A stretch of 64,000 nt of DNA from Williamsia sp. 1138. Lineage in GTDB: Bacteria; Actinomycetota; Actinomycetes; Mycobacteriales; Mycobacteriaceae. The notes under the pieces are model-generated. The model had not been told where the DNA came from. It worked only from the letters and a program-made list of their open reading frames with translations, and searched no databases. Numbering within the stretch: the first letter of the stretch is position 1; the number at the start of each line of letters is the position of its first letter. A program made the translations under genes and the position numbers. The stretch covers positions 62,001-126,000 of the forward strand of contig NZ_MJEJ02000040.1 in assembly GCF_002095435.2 (NCBI RefSeq), given 5' to 3'. Of this stretch, positions 8,677 to 19,984 are shown piece by piece.

Positions 8677-8743
8677 CCCGATCTTGGTGGGTTCTGGCGA
8701 CCAAAAGCCCAGGTCAGGCTCACCATAACCCACCAAAATCGGG
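8677..8743. terminator. Hairpin terminator, member of a dispersed repeat
   Basis: A 17-bp inverted repeat with one mismatch begins at the SnoaL stop codon. The left arm is 8677-8693 (contains TTGGTGGGTT) and the right arm is 8727-8743 (contains AACCCACCAA), with a 33-nt loop. It lies between convergent genes and can serve both. Part of the left arm and its flank recur at 63971-64000. Confidence 0.6.
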
Positions 8744-8754
8744 GGGTGGGGGAG

Positions 8755-9081
8755 TCAGATGTCGAGGTCGTCGGCGGGTGCGTAGTCGTCGCCGGTGTGG
8801 TCGGTGAAGTCGGTGGTGTCCGACTCGTCGGTCTCTGTGTCGCCGCCGTCGATGTCCCCGGAGGTGTCGAAGGCGTCCTCGAAATCACCGCCGAGAAGGT
8901 CATCTCCGTCACCATCGGTGTCGGTGACATCGTCGGTCTCATCCGGGATCAACTCGTCGAGTCCGCTGCCTGCGTGGTCGAATGCGGCTTCGAGGCTCTG
9001 ATCGAAGACCGCCGGATCGACCTGGTCCTCGGCGCCGATCTGCGAAAAGATCGAGTCGAGCTGGTCATCTGGGCTGGTCAC
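8755..9081 (-). CDS. Very acidic hypothetical protein
   Basis: 108 residues from GTG 9081, chosen because GAGGAGA sits just upstream on the minus strand; an ORF start at 9114 lacks such a site. From about residue 47 the protein is almost entirely Asp, Thr, Gly and Ser (DETDDVTDTDGDGDD and similar). The first 45 residues look like an amphipathic helix pair (QLDSIFSQIGAEDQ, FDQSLEAAFDHAG). There is no signal peptide or membrane segment. No family is recognised. It is divergent from glf. Confidence 0.55.
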   Translation of the reverse strand: MTSPDDQLDSIFSQIGAEDQVDPAVFDQSLEAAFDHAGSGLDELIPDETDDVTDTDGDGDDLLGGDFEDAFDTSGDIDGGDTETDESDTTDFTDHTGDDYAPADDLDI

Positions 9082-9160
9082 GGTATTTCTCCTCGGGTCG
9101 GGGGACGTCGGCACGCGGGGTACGACGAGGGTTTGTCAGTTATTGGAGTCTCCGGCACCC

Positions 9161-9198
9161 CAGAATGTTCCCTGGTGAGCAGAATGTTCCCTGGTGAG
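9161..9198. repeat. Perfect 19-bp tandem duplication upstream of glf
   Basis: The unit cagaatgttccctggtgag occurs twice without a gap (9161-9179 and 9180-9198). It ends where the -35 region of the proposed glf promoter should begin, so it may be a duplicated regulator-binding site. Confidence 0.8.
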
Positions 9199-9221
9199 TC
9201 GGACCCTGCTCTCGGGTCGGT

Positions 9222-9227
9222 TACCCT
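9222..9227 (+). promoter_or_regulatory. Candidate -10 box of glf (leaderless)
   Basis: TACCCT fits TANNNT and lies 8 nt before the GTG start at 9236. No Shine-Dalgarno is present, so transcription would begin at or next to the start codon. Confidence 0.5.
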
Positions 9228-9229
9228 GA

Positions 9230-12385
<3,156 letters not shown>

Positions 12386-12405
<20 letters not shown>

Positions 12406-12967
12406 GGTCCCCCAGAGTTTCATCGGTCCGCTCAGCGGTGAGGTCAAGATCCTGGTCGGCGTGCAGAAGGCACTGTCCGACCGCCCCGGTGTCCTGGCGT
12501 CGGCCCGTGGGCTGTCGCACTTCGGTGAGCACTCCCTGGGCTGGCTCGGGCTGGCGGCCGCCGGTGGGGCCGCAGCGCAGGTCCGGGGCGACAAGGCGAA
12601 CCGCAACCAGTGGATCGCTGCCGGTGTCGGCGCGTTCGGAGCGCACGCCGCATCTGTGGTCATCAAACGGATCGTGCGCCGCCGCCGACCCCACGACCCC
12701 CGGATCGCGATCGGGGTGGGCACGCCCAGCAAGCTGAGCTTCCCCTCCAGTCACGCGACCTCCACCACCGCTGCGGCGATTCTCATCGGTCGCGCTGCGG
12801 GATTACCGTCCGGGGCGCTGCCTGCGGCACTGGTGCCGCCGATGTTGCTGTCCCGGCTCGTGCTGGGTGTGCACTACCCGTCCGACGTGATCGGTGGCGC
12901 CCTGATCGGAGCCACCTGTGCAGCCGCGGTCACTGCGGGTGAAAGACTGACGAGAACTGAGAACTGA
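12386..12967 (+). CDS. PAP2 phosphatase, decaprenyl-phosphoribose 5-phosphate phosphatase candidate
   Basis: 193 residues with four or five hydrophobic segments and the three PAP2 motifs: KRIVRRRRP, PSSHAT and SRLVLGVHYPSDVIGG. It corresponds in place and size to Rv3807c. That protein is assigned as the phosphatase converting decaprenyl-phosphoryl-5-phosphoribose to decaprenyl-phosphoribose, the DprE1 substrate. The start is GTG 12386, inside the end of glfT2. The ubiA gene, which makes its presumed substrate, follows after 9 nt. The specific substrate is taken from synteny. Confidence 0.85.
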
Positions 12968-12976
12968 GGGAGTGCA

Positions 12977-13903
12977 GTGAGCGAGGAGCCGATCGAGCAC
13001 GAGGTCGTGCGCGGCCCGCCCAAGAATCTGGCAACGGGTTTGGTCAAGGCGGTCAGGCCCCGGCAGTGGGTCAAGAACCTGTTGGTGCTGGCGGCACCCC
13101 TGGCAGCGGGTGCTGTCGACGAGCCGGATGTGCTCTGGCGTACCGGCGTCGCCTTTGTGGCGTTCTGCCTGATCGCGTCCTGCATCTACCTGGTCAACGA
13201 TGCGCTCGACGTCGAGGCCGACCGTAACCACCCGACCAAGCGGTTCCGTCCGATCGCCGCGGGTGTGGTCCCCAGGTCGCTGGCGTTCGTGCTGGCGGCG
13301 GTCCTCGGGATCACGTCCCTCGGTATCTCGTTCCTGGCGAACTGGCAGCTGGCCGTCGTCATCGCGGTCTACCTGGCCATCCAGCTCGGATACTGCTTCG
13401 GTCTCAAGCACGAGCCCGTGATCGACATCTGCATCGTCTCGTCCGGGTTCTTGCTGCGTGCCATTGCCGGCGGCGTGGCGGCCGAGTTGCCCGACGGGCT
13501 CTCGAAGTGGTTCCTGCTGGTGATGACCTTCGGATCCCTGTTCATGGCGGCGGGTAAGCGCTACGCGGAGCTACAGCTCGCCGAACGCACCGGCGCCAAG
13601 ATCCGCAAGAGCCTCGAGTACTACACGACGACCTACCTGCGTTTCGTCTGGACGCTGTCGGCAACAGCCGTCGTGCTCTGTTACGGGATGTGGGCATTCG
13701 ACACAGACGGTGGACACAACGAGAACGTCTGGTACGCCCTGTCGATGGTGCCGTTCACCATCGCAATCCTTCGTTACGCCGTCGACGTCGACGGTGGTCA
13801 GGCGGGCGAACCCGAAGAAATCGCGCTCGGTGACCGTGTTCTCCAGCTGCTCGCCATCGCCTGGTTAGTATGCGTTGGTGTCGCGGTCTATGCCATCAGC
13901 TGA
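12977..13903 (+). CDS. ubiA: Decaprenyl-phosphate phosphoribosyltransferase (DPPR synthase)
   Basis: 308 residues of the UbiA prenyltransferase superfamily with about nine membrane helices. It transfers 5-phosphoribose from PRPP to decaprenyl phosphate, the first step to the arabinose donor DPA. The first Asp-rich motif is NDALDVEADRNHPTKRFRP near residues 74-92. The second polar motif is KRYAELQLAERTGAKIRKSLEYYT around 195-218. Length agrees with M. tuberculosis Rv3806c (302). The start is GTG 12977. The gene overlaps aftB at its 3' end. Confidence 0.95.
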   Translation: MSEEPIEHEVVRGPPKNLATGLVKAVRPRQWVKNLLVLAAPLAAGAVDEPDVLWRTGVAFVAFCLIASCIYLVNDALDVEADRNHPTKRFRPIAAGVVPRSLAFVLAAVLGITSLGISFLANWQLAVVIAVYLAIQLGYCFGLKHEPVIDICIVSSGFLLRAIAGGVAAELPDGLSKWFLLVMTFGSLFMAAGKRYAELQLAERTGAKIRKSLEYYTTTYLRFVWTLSATAVVLCYGMWAFDTDGGHNENVWYALSMVPFTIAILRYAVDVDGGQAGEPEEIALGDRVLQLLAIAWLVCVGVAVYAIS

Positions 13904-15932
13904 GAAGGGCCGGCCATCAGCTGATCCGGGGGTTCGTACAGCGCAACCACGGGTGTTCGGCCGCACGATCAATCCGGCCACCATCTCGCTGTGGATCAGC
14001 GCCGTCGTCGTCGGCGTCATCTTCGGATACGGCGCCTGGCAGCGTCGCTGGATCGCCGACGACGGTCTGATCGTTCTCCGCACGGTCCGAAACCTGTTGG
14101 CCGGCAACGGTCCGGTGTTCAACAAGGGCGAGCGCGTCGAGGCGAACACCTCGACGCTCTGGACCTATCTGATCTGGTTCTGGAGTTGGGTGACCGATGC
14201 CCAGACCGAGTACGTGGTGCTCTGGATCGCACTGGTGCTGTCGATAGCGGCCGTCCCGCTGGCCATGTACGGCACCGGCCGGCTCTACCGCATCGGCAGG
14301 GGACAGGGCCCGATGAACCCGGGCTGGATGCTCCTGCTCCCGCTCGGCGCACTCGTCTACATCGCTCTGCCGCCCGCGCGGGACTTTGCGACCAGTGGCC
14401 TCGAGACGTCGCTCTGTATCTTCTGGGCCGCGCTGCTGTGGTGTCAGCTGATCGCGTGGAGTCAGCGCTCGCCCGATCCGGCCGCCTGGGGGCGCAAGCA
14501 GGTCGTGACGACGCTGTTGCTCGGTTTTACCGCCGGGCTGTCGCCGCTGATCCGCCCTGAGCTGACGCTGGTCGGCGGCCTGGCCCTGCTCTTGGTCTTC
14601 TGTAGCCCGATGAGCTGGAAGATGCGGATCGCCTTCGCCGGCGTCGCGGCGGTTCTTCCCGTCGGCTACCAGATCTTCCGCATGGGTTACTACGCCCTGT
14701 TGGTACCGAACACGGCCGTCGCCAAAGACGCCTCCGGGTCGAAGTTCGATCAGGGGCTGACGTACCTGGGCAACATGTTCAGCCCCTACTTCCTGATCCT
14801 TCCGCTGGTCATCGCCGTGATCGCTGCCGGACTCACCTGGTACCTGCGTCGCAGTGCAGTGGATACCTCTGCTGAGCGTCCCGTTGATCTCGTCAAGCAC
14901 GAGGACGACGCTCCGGTGAGCTGGCGTACACGCGCGGGTTCGATCAGTCGCAGGTTGCAGAGTCCCGCCGCGGTGGTGACGCTGATCTTCGTCTGCGGCT
15001 TCCTCGAGTCGTTCTATTGGGTACGTCAGGGCGGCGACTTCATGCACGCCCGGGTCCTGTTGGTCCCGCTGTTCCTCCTGATGCTGCCGGTGATGGTGAT
15101 CCCGGTTGCTCTTCCCGCCGGGTTCGGGCTGCGCCGGAGTGACACCGATGGTTCGCGGAGTGTGCGTCCACAGGTGGTCGGCTGGGCCGGGACGGTGGTC
15201 ATGGCTGGGTTGTGGATCACGACCGTCGTGTGGGCGATCTCGACCTCACATGTGGCAGGCATGAAGAACGGCACCGAGATCGGTCGCGGTGGCATCGTCG
15301 ACGAGCGGCGCTACTACATCCAGAACATCGGTGTCGAGCACCCGATCACCGCTGAGGACTACCTGAGCTACCCGCGGATCCGGGCGATGGTCGCGTCGAT
15401 CAACAAACACCAGGACACCGGTGGGGTGCTGCTGCCCTCCCCGAACTACGACGAGTGGTATTTCGATCCGCTGCCGGTTCCTCCTCCGCCGGGCGTGGAC
15501 AAACAGATCACCGTCTTCTATCTGAACCTCGGGATGACGAGCATGAATGCCTCGCTCGATGTGCGCGTCATCGACCAGATGGGGCTGGCATATCCGATCG
15601 CGGCGCACTCGGATCGGCTTCCGGACGGCCGCATCGGTCACGACAAAGACCTCGACGCCGAATGGGTGGTCGCGGAATCGGGTGCCTACCCCCGATACCC
15701 GGTGCTCCCGCCCTTCGTCAGCGCCGACGGGGTGCGCCAGGCGCAGGTGGCCCTGACCTGTAAGCCGACGGAGGACCTGATCGCGTCGTATTCGGCACCC
15801 TGGACGTTCGCGCGCTTCAAACACAACCTGCGGCAGGCGGCGGGATTCACGTCCTACCGCATCAATCGCGTGCCCGAGTACGAGTTGGAGCGGTGCAAAC
15901 TACCCATCCCGGCTCCGGTCTATCCGAACTAG
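13890..15932 (+). CDS. aftB: Terminal beta-(1,2)-arabinofuranosyltransferase AftB
   Basis: 680 residues from ATG 13890; TTG 13875 and GTG 13878 are in frame just upstream and cannot be excluded. It is a GT-C glycosyltransferase that adds the terminal beta-1,2-Araf to arabinan from DPA on the outer face of the membrane. The first extracytoplasmic loop has RRWIADDGLIVLRTVRNLL with the Asp pair expected for GT-C catalysis, then NGPVFNKGERVEANTSTLW. About ten membrane segments precede a soluble C-terminal domain of about 230 residues (ERRYYIQNIGVEHPIT onward). M. tuberculosis AftB is about 627 residues; the surplus is a polar N-terminal tail and a longer periplasmic linker. It overlaps ubiA. Confidence 0.93.
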   Translation: MPSAEKGRPSADPGVRTAQPRVFGRTINPATISLWISAVVVGVIFGYGAWQRRWIADDGLIVLRTVRNLLAGNGPVFNKGERVEANTSTLWTYLIWFWSWVTDAQTEYVVLWIALVLSIAAVPLAMYGTGRLYRIGRGQGPMNPGWMLLLPLGALVYIALPPARDFATSGLETSLCIFWAALLWCQLIAWSQRSPDPAAWGRKQVVTTLLLGFTAGLSPLIRPELTLVGGLALLLVFCSPMSWKMRIAFAGVAAVLPVGYQIFRMGYYALLVPNTAVAKDASGSKFDQGLTYLGNMFSPYFLILPLVIAVIAAGLTWYLRRSAVDTSAERPVDLVKHEDDAPVSWRTRAGSISRRLQSPAAVVTLIFVCGFLESFYWVRQGGDFMHARVLLVPLFLLMLPVMVIPVALPAGFGLRRSDTDGSRSVRPQVVGWAGTVVMAGLWITTVVWAISTSHVAGMKNGTEIGRGGIVDERRYYIQNIGVEHPITAEDYLSYPRIRAMVASINKHQDTGGVLLPSPNYDEWYFDPLPVPPPPGVDKQITVFYLNLGMTSMNASLDVRVIDQMGLAYPIAAHSDRLPDGRIGHDKDLDAEWVVAESGAYPRYPVLPPFVSADGVRQAQVALTCKPTEDLIASYSAPWTFARFKHNLRQAAGFTSYRINRVPEYELERCKLPIPAPVYPN

Positions 15933-16351
15933 GCACCTGTAGCGTGACGAATGAACCGGCGTGAGCGTCACGCTCAGTTACCTGAGCACACGCGCATGGT
16001 TTCCTGAGAAAAAGCTGATAACTTGAGGTCTCGCACCTGGTCGCCGCAACCCTGCGCCGGGCCGGCAACACGCAAGGTCTCGAATGTGTAACGCGGCGTT
16101 TTGCAGGTGCGATACGTATGGGGAAGAACGATTTGGGCAGGTCACGAGGTCGTCTAATCCGACAGTGTGACCGATCACAGGGTTTGTCAGACCGGAAGCT
16201 ATCTAATAGGCTCCGGTCGTTGCCAAAGGGCGGCACGCTGCGTTCGTGAAGCTGTGTGACACCTGAGGATCTTGGTGTCCTCGTGGCCAGAGTTATTTTG
16301 CTGAACTGCAGTCCGGGCCGTTGCCGCTGGATAGAGAGAGAGTTGTATTCG
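15933..16351. other. 419-bp intergenic region with dyads, upstream of the first mycolyltransferase
   Basis: No credible coding sequence. A small hairpin lies at 15962-15976 (TGAGCG, tca, CGCTCA) just after aftB. A 9-bp inverted repeat pairs TCGCACCTG (16031-16039) with CAGGTGCGA (16104-16112). A direct repeat AGGTCTCG occurs at 16026-16033 and 16075-16082. A palindrome TGTGA-ccga-TCACA lies at 16166-16179, two bases short of CRP spacing. This looks like a regulated promoter plus structured leader for the secreted mycolyltransferase. Confidence 0.5.
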
Positions 16352-17323
16352 ATGCGCGTACGCACACCGTTTGGGCGAGTGGGGTTCGGTAAGCGACTCG
16401 TCGCTTCCGTCGCCGCACTGGCGACCATTGCCGGCATCGGCGTTGTTGCCGGTACAGGCACCGCCAGCGCCTGGGGCACCGGAACCGGGTTCCAGCAGTT
16501 CCGCGTGGACGGCTGCGGGATGCCGGGTGGGGTCAAGGTCCGCTCGTGGAGCAAGCCCGGCAACTACAAGACCGTCGTCATGCTCGACGGCCTGCGTGCG
16601 ACGAACGACGTCAGCGGCTGGGAGCACGAGACCAATGTGCAGAACATGGTCGATCGCGGCGTCAATGTCGTGATGCCCGTCGGTGGTGCCGCGAGCTTCT
16701 ACAGCGACTGGAATGCTCCGAGCAACTTCAACGGACAGACCTACACCTACAAGTGGAACTGCGTCATCGCGAACACGCTTCCGCAGGCGCTGTACGCCAA
16801 GAACATGGTTCCCGGCGGCAAGCTCGCGATCGCCGGCATCTCGATGGGTGGCAACGCTGCGCTCGTGGTGGCCGCGAACAACAAGCGCTACTACTCACAC
16901 GCCTTCTCGATGTCGGGCTACCTGAACCTCTCGGCTCCGGGCATGAAGTCGGCCATCCGCGTCGCTCTGCTCGACGCCGACGGCGGCCCGTGGAACTCTG
17001 ACAGCATGTGGGGCCCGCCGTGGAGCACCCGCTGGTACGACAACGATCCGTTCGTGCAGATCACCAAGATGCACGACCTGAAGGTTCGCGTCGCATCGGG
17101 CAGCGGTATCCCCGGTGGCTACAACCAGAACGACAACGCCGTCAGCATCGTCCAGGGCGTGCCGCTCGAGATGCTGTCGCTGGCACAGACCCGCGCGTTC
17201 GAGGTGCAGGCCTTCGTCAACCGCGTCCAGCTGACCACCGACTACCCGTTCGCCGGTACTCACAAGTGGGGCTACTGGCAGGACATGATGTGGCGCGCAC
17301 TCCAGCAGGGCTGGTTCCGCTGA
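16352..17323 (+). CDS. Secreted mycolyltransferase (antigen 85 family)
   Basis: 323 residues from ATG 16352, preceded by a GAGAGAG ribosome site; the ORF is open further upstream without a comparable site. A signal peptide ends near ATASA at about residue 40. The alpha/beta hydrolase fold shows MLDGLRATNDVSGWEHETN and VMPVGGAASFYSDW, matching antigen 85. The nucleophile is Ser164 in GISMGG and the His is His304 in GTHKWGYW. The acid is probably the Glu of VPLEML. It moves mycolates between trehalose monomycolate and arabinogalactan or another trehalose monomycolate. It is followed by a perfect terminator, so it may be a single-gene transcript. Confidence 0.93.
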   Translation: MRVRTPFGRVGFGKRLVASVAALATIAGIGVVAGTGTASAWGTGTGFQQFRVDGCGMPGGVKVRSWSKPGNYKTVVMLDGLRATNDVSGWEHETNVQNMVDRGVNVVMPVGGAASFYSDWNAPSNFNGQTYTYKWNCVIANTLPQALYAKNMVPGGKLAIAGISMGGNAALVVAANNKRYYSHAFSMSGYLNLSAPGMKSAIRVALLDADGGPWNSDSMWGPPWSTRWYDNDPFVQITKMHDLKVRVASGSGIPGGYNQNDNAVSIVQGVPLEMLSLAQTRAFEVQAFVNRVQLTTDYPFAGTHKWGYWQDMMWRALQQGWFR

Positions 17324-17382
17324 TCTGTCTCCCGTGACCCACTAGTCACAAAATTCACACCTGTCACAGGTGTGGCAACCTC

Positions 17383-17430
17383 AAAACAGAACGCTCTACG
17401 TGTAGACAACACGTAGAGCGTTCTGTTTTT
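17383..17430 (+). terminator. Rho-independent terminator, perfect 21-bp stem
   Basis: Arms 17383-17403 and 17409-17429 are perfectly complementary over 21 bp with a 5-nt loop, and the 3' arm ends in a run of T. A smaller hairpin (CACACCTG, tca, CAGGTGTG; 17356-17374) precedes it. Together they separate the two mycolyltransferase genes. Confidence 0.9.
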
Positions 17431-17480
17431 GGTTCGGTCCCAGAGAGTCGGCTGGGTGTGACTTGGAGGAGTAGATCTAC

Positions 17481-19334
17481 ATGCGGAAGCAATTTGTGCG
17501 CGGTGCGCTCGGACTGATGGCCGGCGCGATATCGGTGTGCACGGTGCTCGGCGTGACGACGCCCGCCATGGCCGCGCCGGTGGTTCCCGCCCCGCAGGCC
17601 CCCGCCGTCAGCGCTCCGGTCGCCGTGCCGGGGGTCAAGATCACCAACACCTTCTGGTATTCCGACCGACGGGTCGCGATGTGGGTCTACTCGCCCGCGA
17701 TGGGAACCAACATCCAGGTGCAGGTGCTCCTGGCCCGCGATTGGAACTACCGCCCGGCGAACAAGTTCCCGCAGATGTACATGCTCGACGGGCTACGAGC
17801 CCAGGACGACCAGAACGGCTGGATCCTCAACACCAACATCGAGGACTTCTACAAGGACAAGAACGTCAACGTCGTCCTGCCCGTCGGCGGAGAGTCCAGC
17901 TTCTACACCGACTGGGCCGAACCCGACAACGGCAAGAACTATCAGTGGGAGACGTTCCTGACCAAGGAACTGCCGCCCCTGATGGAGAGCCAGTGGCGAT
18001 CGACCGACGTCCGCGGCGTCGAAGGACTGTCGATGGGCGGCAGCGCAGCGATGATGCTCGCAGCCCGCAATCCCGGTTTCTTCAAGTTCGCCGCGTCCTT
18101 CTCGGGCATCCTGCAGCTGAGCTCGTTCGGGATGCCGCAGGCGATCCAGTTCGCGCAGAACGACGCGGGCGGTTATGACTCGGCGAAGATGTTCGGTCCG
18201 CCGACCGCACCGGCGTGGAAAGAACACGATCCCTACGTCCTCGCAGACAAGCTGCGCGGGACGAGTCTCTACGTGTCCTCGGGCAACGGCCTGGTGGGTC
18301 AGTACGACACCGCATCCACCATCCCGGGTCTGGCCACCAACTACGCGGGCGTCGGCCTCGAGGTCCTCTCGCGGGTGACGTCGCAGCAGTTCGCGAGCAG
18401 GCTGAACCAACTCGGGGTGCGGGCGCAGGCCGTCTATCGCGCCTCGGGGACGCACACGTGGCCCTACTGGCAGTTCGAGATGGAGCAGGCGTGGCCGCAG
18501 GCGGCCGGAGCCCTGGGGCTCGCGGCAGACAAGCCGGCCTGTGCCACCGGCGGCGCCATCGCGCCCGTCTACAAGGCGAACAAGTCGCTCGGCGAGTGCC
18601 TCACCCCGGAGTACGACGTACCCGGTGGGCGCGCACAGGACTTCCGCAACGGACGCATCATCTGGTCGGCCAAGACCGGAGCACAGGTGGTCGGTGGCGG
18701 CATCGGCGGCGCGTACGTCGCCGCGGGTGGTCCCGGCGGTTGGCTCGGATTCCCGACCAGCGGTGAGCTCGCCACCCCCGACAAGGTCGGCCGCTTCAAC
18801 CGGTTCCAGAACGGCAACATCTACTGGACCCGGACGACGGGGGCGCACCCGGTCGGTGGCGCGATCTTCGCGGATTGGGGCAAGAGCGGCTACGAACGTG
18901 GCCCGCTGAAGTACCCGACCGGCGACGAGCACAACACTCCCGGCGACAAGGGACGCGTGCAGGACTTCCAGGTCGGCTCGTACTACTGGAATCCGACGAA
19001 CGGCGCACATTCGGTGCAGGGCAAGATCTTCGAGAAGTACGCGGCCCTCGGATACGAGGGTGGCTGGCTCGGATTCCCGAAGACCAACGAGATCGGCCTG
19101 GCCCGGGGCGGCAAGCTCACGGCCTTCGACGGCGGCAACATCTACTGGACCGCCACGAAGGGTGCCTACGCCATCGCACCCGGCCCGATCTTCGACGCCT
19201 GGGGCAAGGCCGGGTACGAGAACGGCAAGCTGGGTTACCCGATCAGCGATGCGCAGGAGATCACCGGCGGAACGCGGGTCCTGTTCGAACGCGGCGTGAT
19301 CGAGGTCGTGAACGGCGTCGCCGTCGTCAAGTAA
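17481..19334 (+). CDS. Secreted mycolyltransferase with C-terminal LGFP repeats
   Basis: 617 residues. A signal peptide ends near AMAAP (about residue 32). The antigen 85-type esterase domain covers about 50-350: MLDGLRAQDDQNGWILNTN, VLPVGGESSFYTDW, nucleophile Ser184 in GLSMGG and His325 in GTHTWPYW. Residues from about 360 to the end hold several LGFP repeats (GWLGFP, GPLKYP, GWLGFP, GKLGYP spaced about 55 residues, each with an F-xxGxIYW partner). LGFP modules are thought to bind the cell wall. The same fusion occurs in corynebacterial Cop1 and in Rhodococcus/Gordonia enzymes but not in M. tuberculosis FbpA-D. AGGAG lies near the ATG at 17481. Confidence 0.93.
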   Translation: MRKQFVRGALGLMAGAISVCTVLGVTTPAMAAPVVPAPQAPAVSAPVAVPGVKITNTFWYSDRRVAMWVYSPAMGTNIQVQVLLARDWNYRPANKFPQMYMLDGLRAQDDQNGWILNTNIEDFYKDKNVNVVLPVGGESSFYTDWAEPDNGKNYQWETFLTKELPPLMESQWRSTDVRGVEGLSMGGSAAMMLAARNPGFFKFAASFSGILQLSSFGMPQAIQFAQNDAGGYDSAKMFGPPTAPAWKEHDPYVLADKLRGTSLYVSSGNGLVGQYDTASTIPGLATNYAGVGLEVLSRVTSQQFASRLNQLGVRAQAVYRASGTHTWPYWQFEMEQAWPQAAGALGLAADKPACATGGAIAPVYKANKSLGECLTPEYDVPGGRAQDFRNGRIIWSAKTGAQVVGGGIGGAYVAAGGPGGWLGFPTSGELATPDKVGRFNRFQNGNIYWTRTTGAHPVGGAIFADWGKSGYERGPLKYPTGDEHNTPGDKGRVQDFQVGSYYWNPTNGAHSVQGKIFEKYAALGYEGGWLGFPKTNEIGLARGGKLTAFDGGNIYWTATKGAYAIAPGPIFDAWGKAGYENGKLGYPISDAQEITGGTRVLFERGVIEVVNGVAVVK

Positions 19335-19443
19335 ATCCTCAGGTCGCTTCGGTAGCCTTGCTGGCATTCGAGAACGGCGGGTTCGGAGCCGGGCGGCTCC
19401 GCCCTGCCGACCTTCTCCTGATGACGTGAGAAAAGGACGTGAC

Positions 19444-19974
19444 ATGACAGGCTCCACCATCCGGGTTCTCACCGCCGGGGCCGCGCTGCTGATGACCGCG
19501 GCGCTGGCCACCGGTTGCGGTGACGACTCGACGGCATCTGCGCCGACCGATGTGGTCAGCTCCACCACCAGTGCGCCGAGCAGCACGAGCGCCACGAGCA
19601 GCAAAGCCGCACCGTCCAGCAGTGCCGCGACCTCGACCGAGGCCAGCAGCGACGGTCAGCCCGACGACACCGAGGGCCTGCCCGCAACAGGGCCCGCACC
19701 GGCCGACGTACCCGAGGGCGTCGAGTCGGACAACAAGACCGAGGCCTATCTCGCGGAGCTGAAGAAGCAGGGTGTGAGCGTTCCCAACGACCCCGACAAC
19801 GCGCTCGCGCTGAGTGCCGCCCAGGCCGTCTGCAACGGCAAGGAGCAGGGCACGAGCATCGACGACATCAAGATCTTCGTGGTGCCGCTGGTGGGATCGG
19901 GAACCACCGATGAGGCCAAAGCCAACGCCGACGCCGACAAGGTGATCAAGGCCGCCGAGTCGAAGTACTGCTGA
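19444..19974 (+). CDS. Lipoprotein with C-terminal DUF732-like domain
   Basis: 176 residues from ATG 19444, with AAAGGA upstream. The lipobox is L-A-T-G-C with Cys near residue 24. A Ser/Thr/Ala-rich linker of about 40 residues (SSTTSAPSSTSATSS and similar) follows. The C-terminal 70 residues (YLAELKKQGVSVPNDPDNALALSAAQAVCNG, ending in KYC) resemble DUF732, a small secreted mycobacterial helical domain with two conserved Cys. Function is unknown. It lies between a mycolyltransferase and the Culp6-type lipase, 10 nt before the latter, so it is probably co-transcribed with it. Confidence 0.75.
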   Translation: MTGSTIRVLTAGAALLMTAALATGCGDDSTASAPTDVVSSTTSAPSSTSATSSKAAPSSSAATSTEASSDGQPDDTEGLPATGPAPADVPEGVESDNKTEAYLAELKKQGVSVPNDPDNALALSAAQAVCNGKEQGTSIDDIKIFVVPLVGSGTTDEAKANADADKVIKAAESKYC

Positions 19975-19984
19975 CGCCCCCGAG

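Noticed and set aside
16166-16179. CRP-type site before the first mycolyltransferase
   Set aside because: Half-sites are right (TGTGA, TCACA) but the spacer is 4 nt instead of 6, so it is recorded only as a palindrome.
17793-19604. 603-codon minus-strand frame opposite the LGFP mycolyltransferase
   Set aside because: Fully antisense to a gene with signal peptide, catalytic triad and repeats; low-complexity translation.
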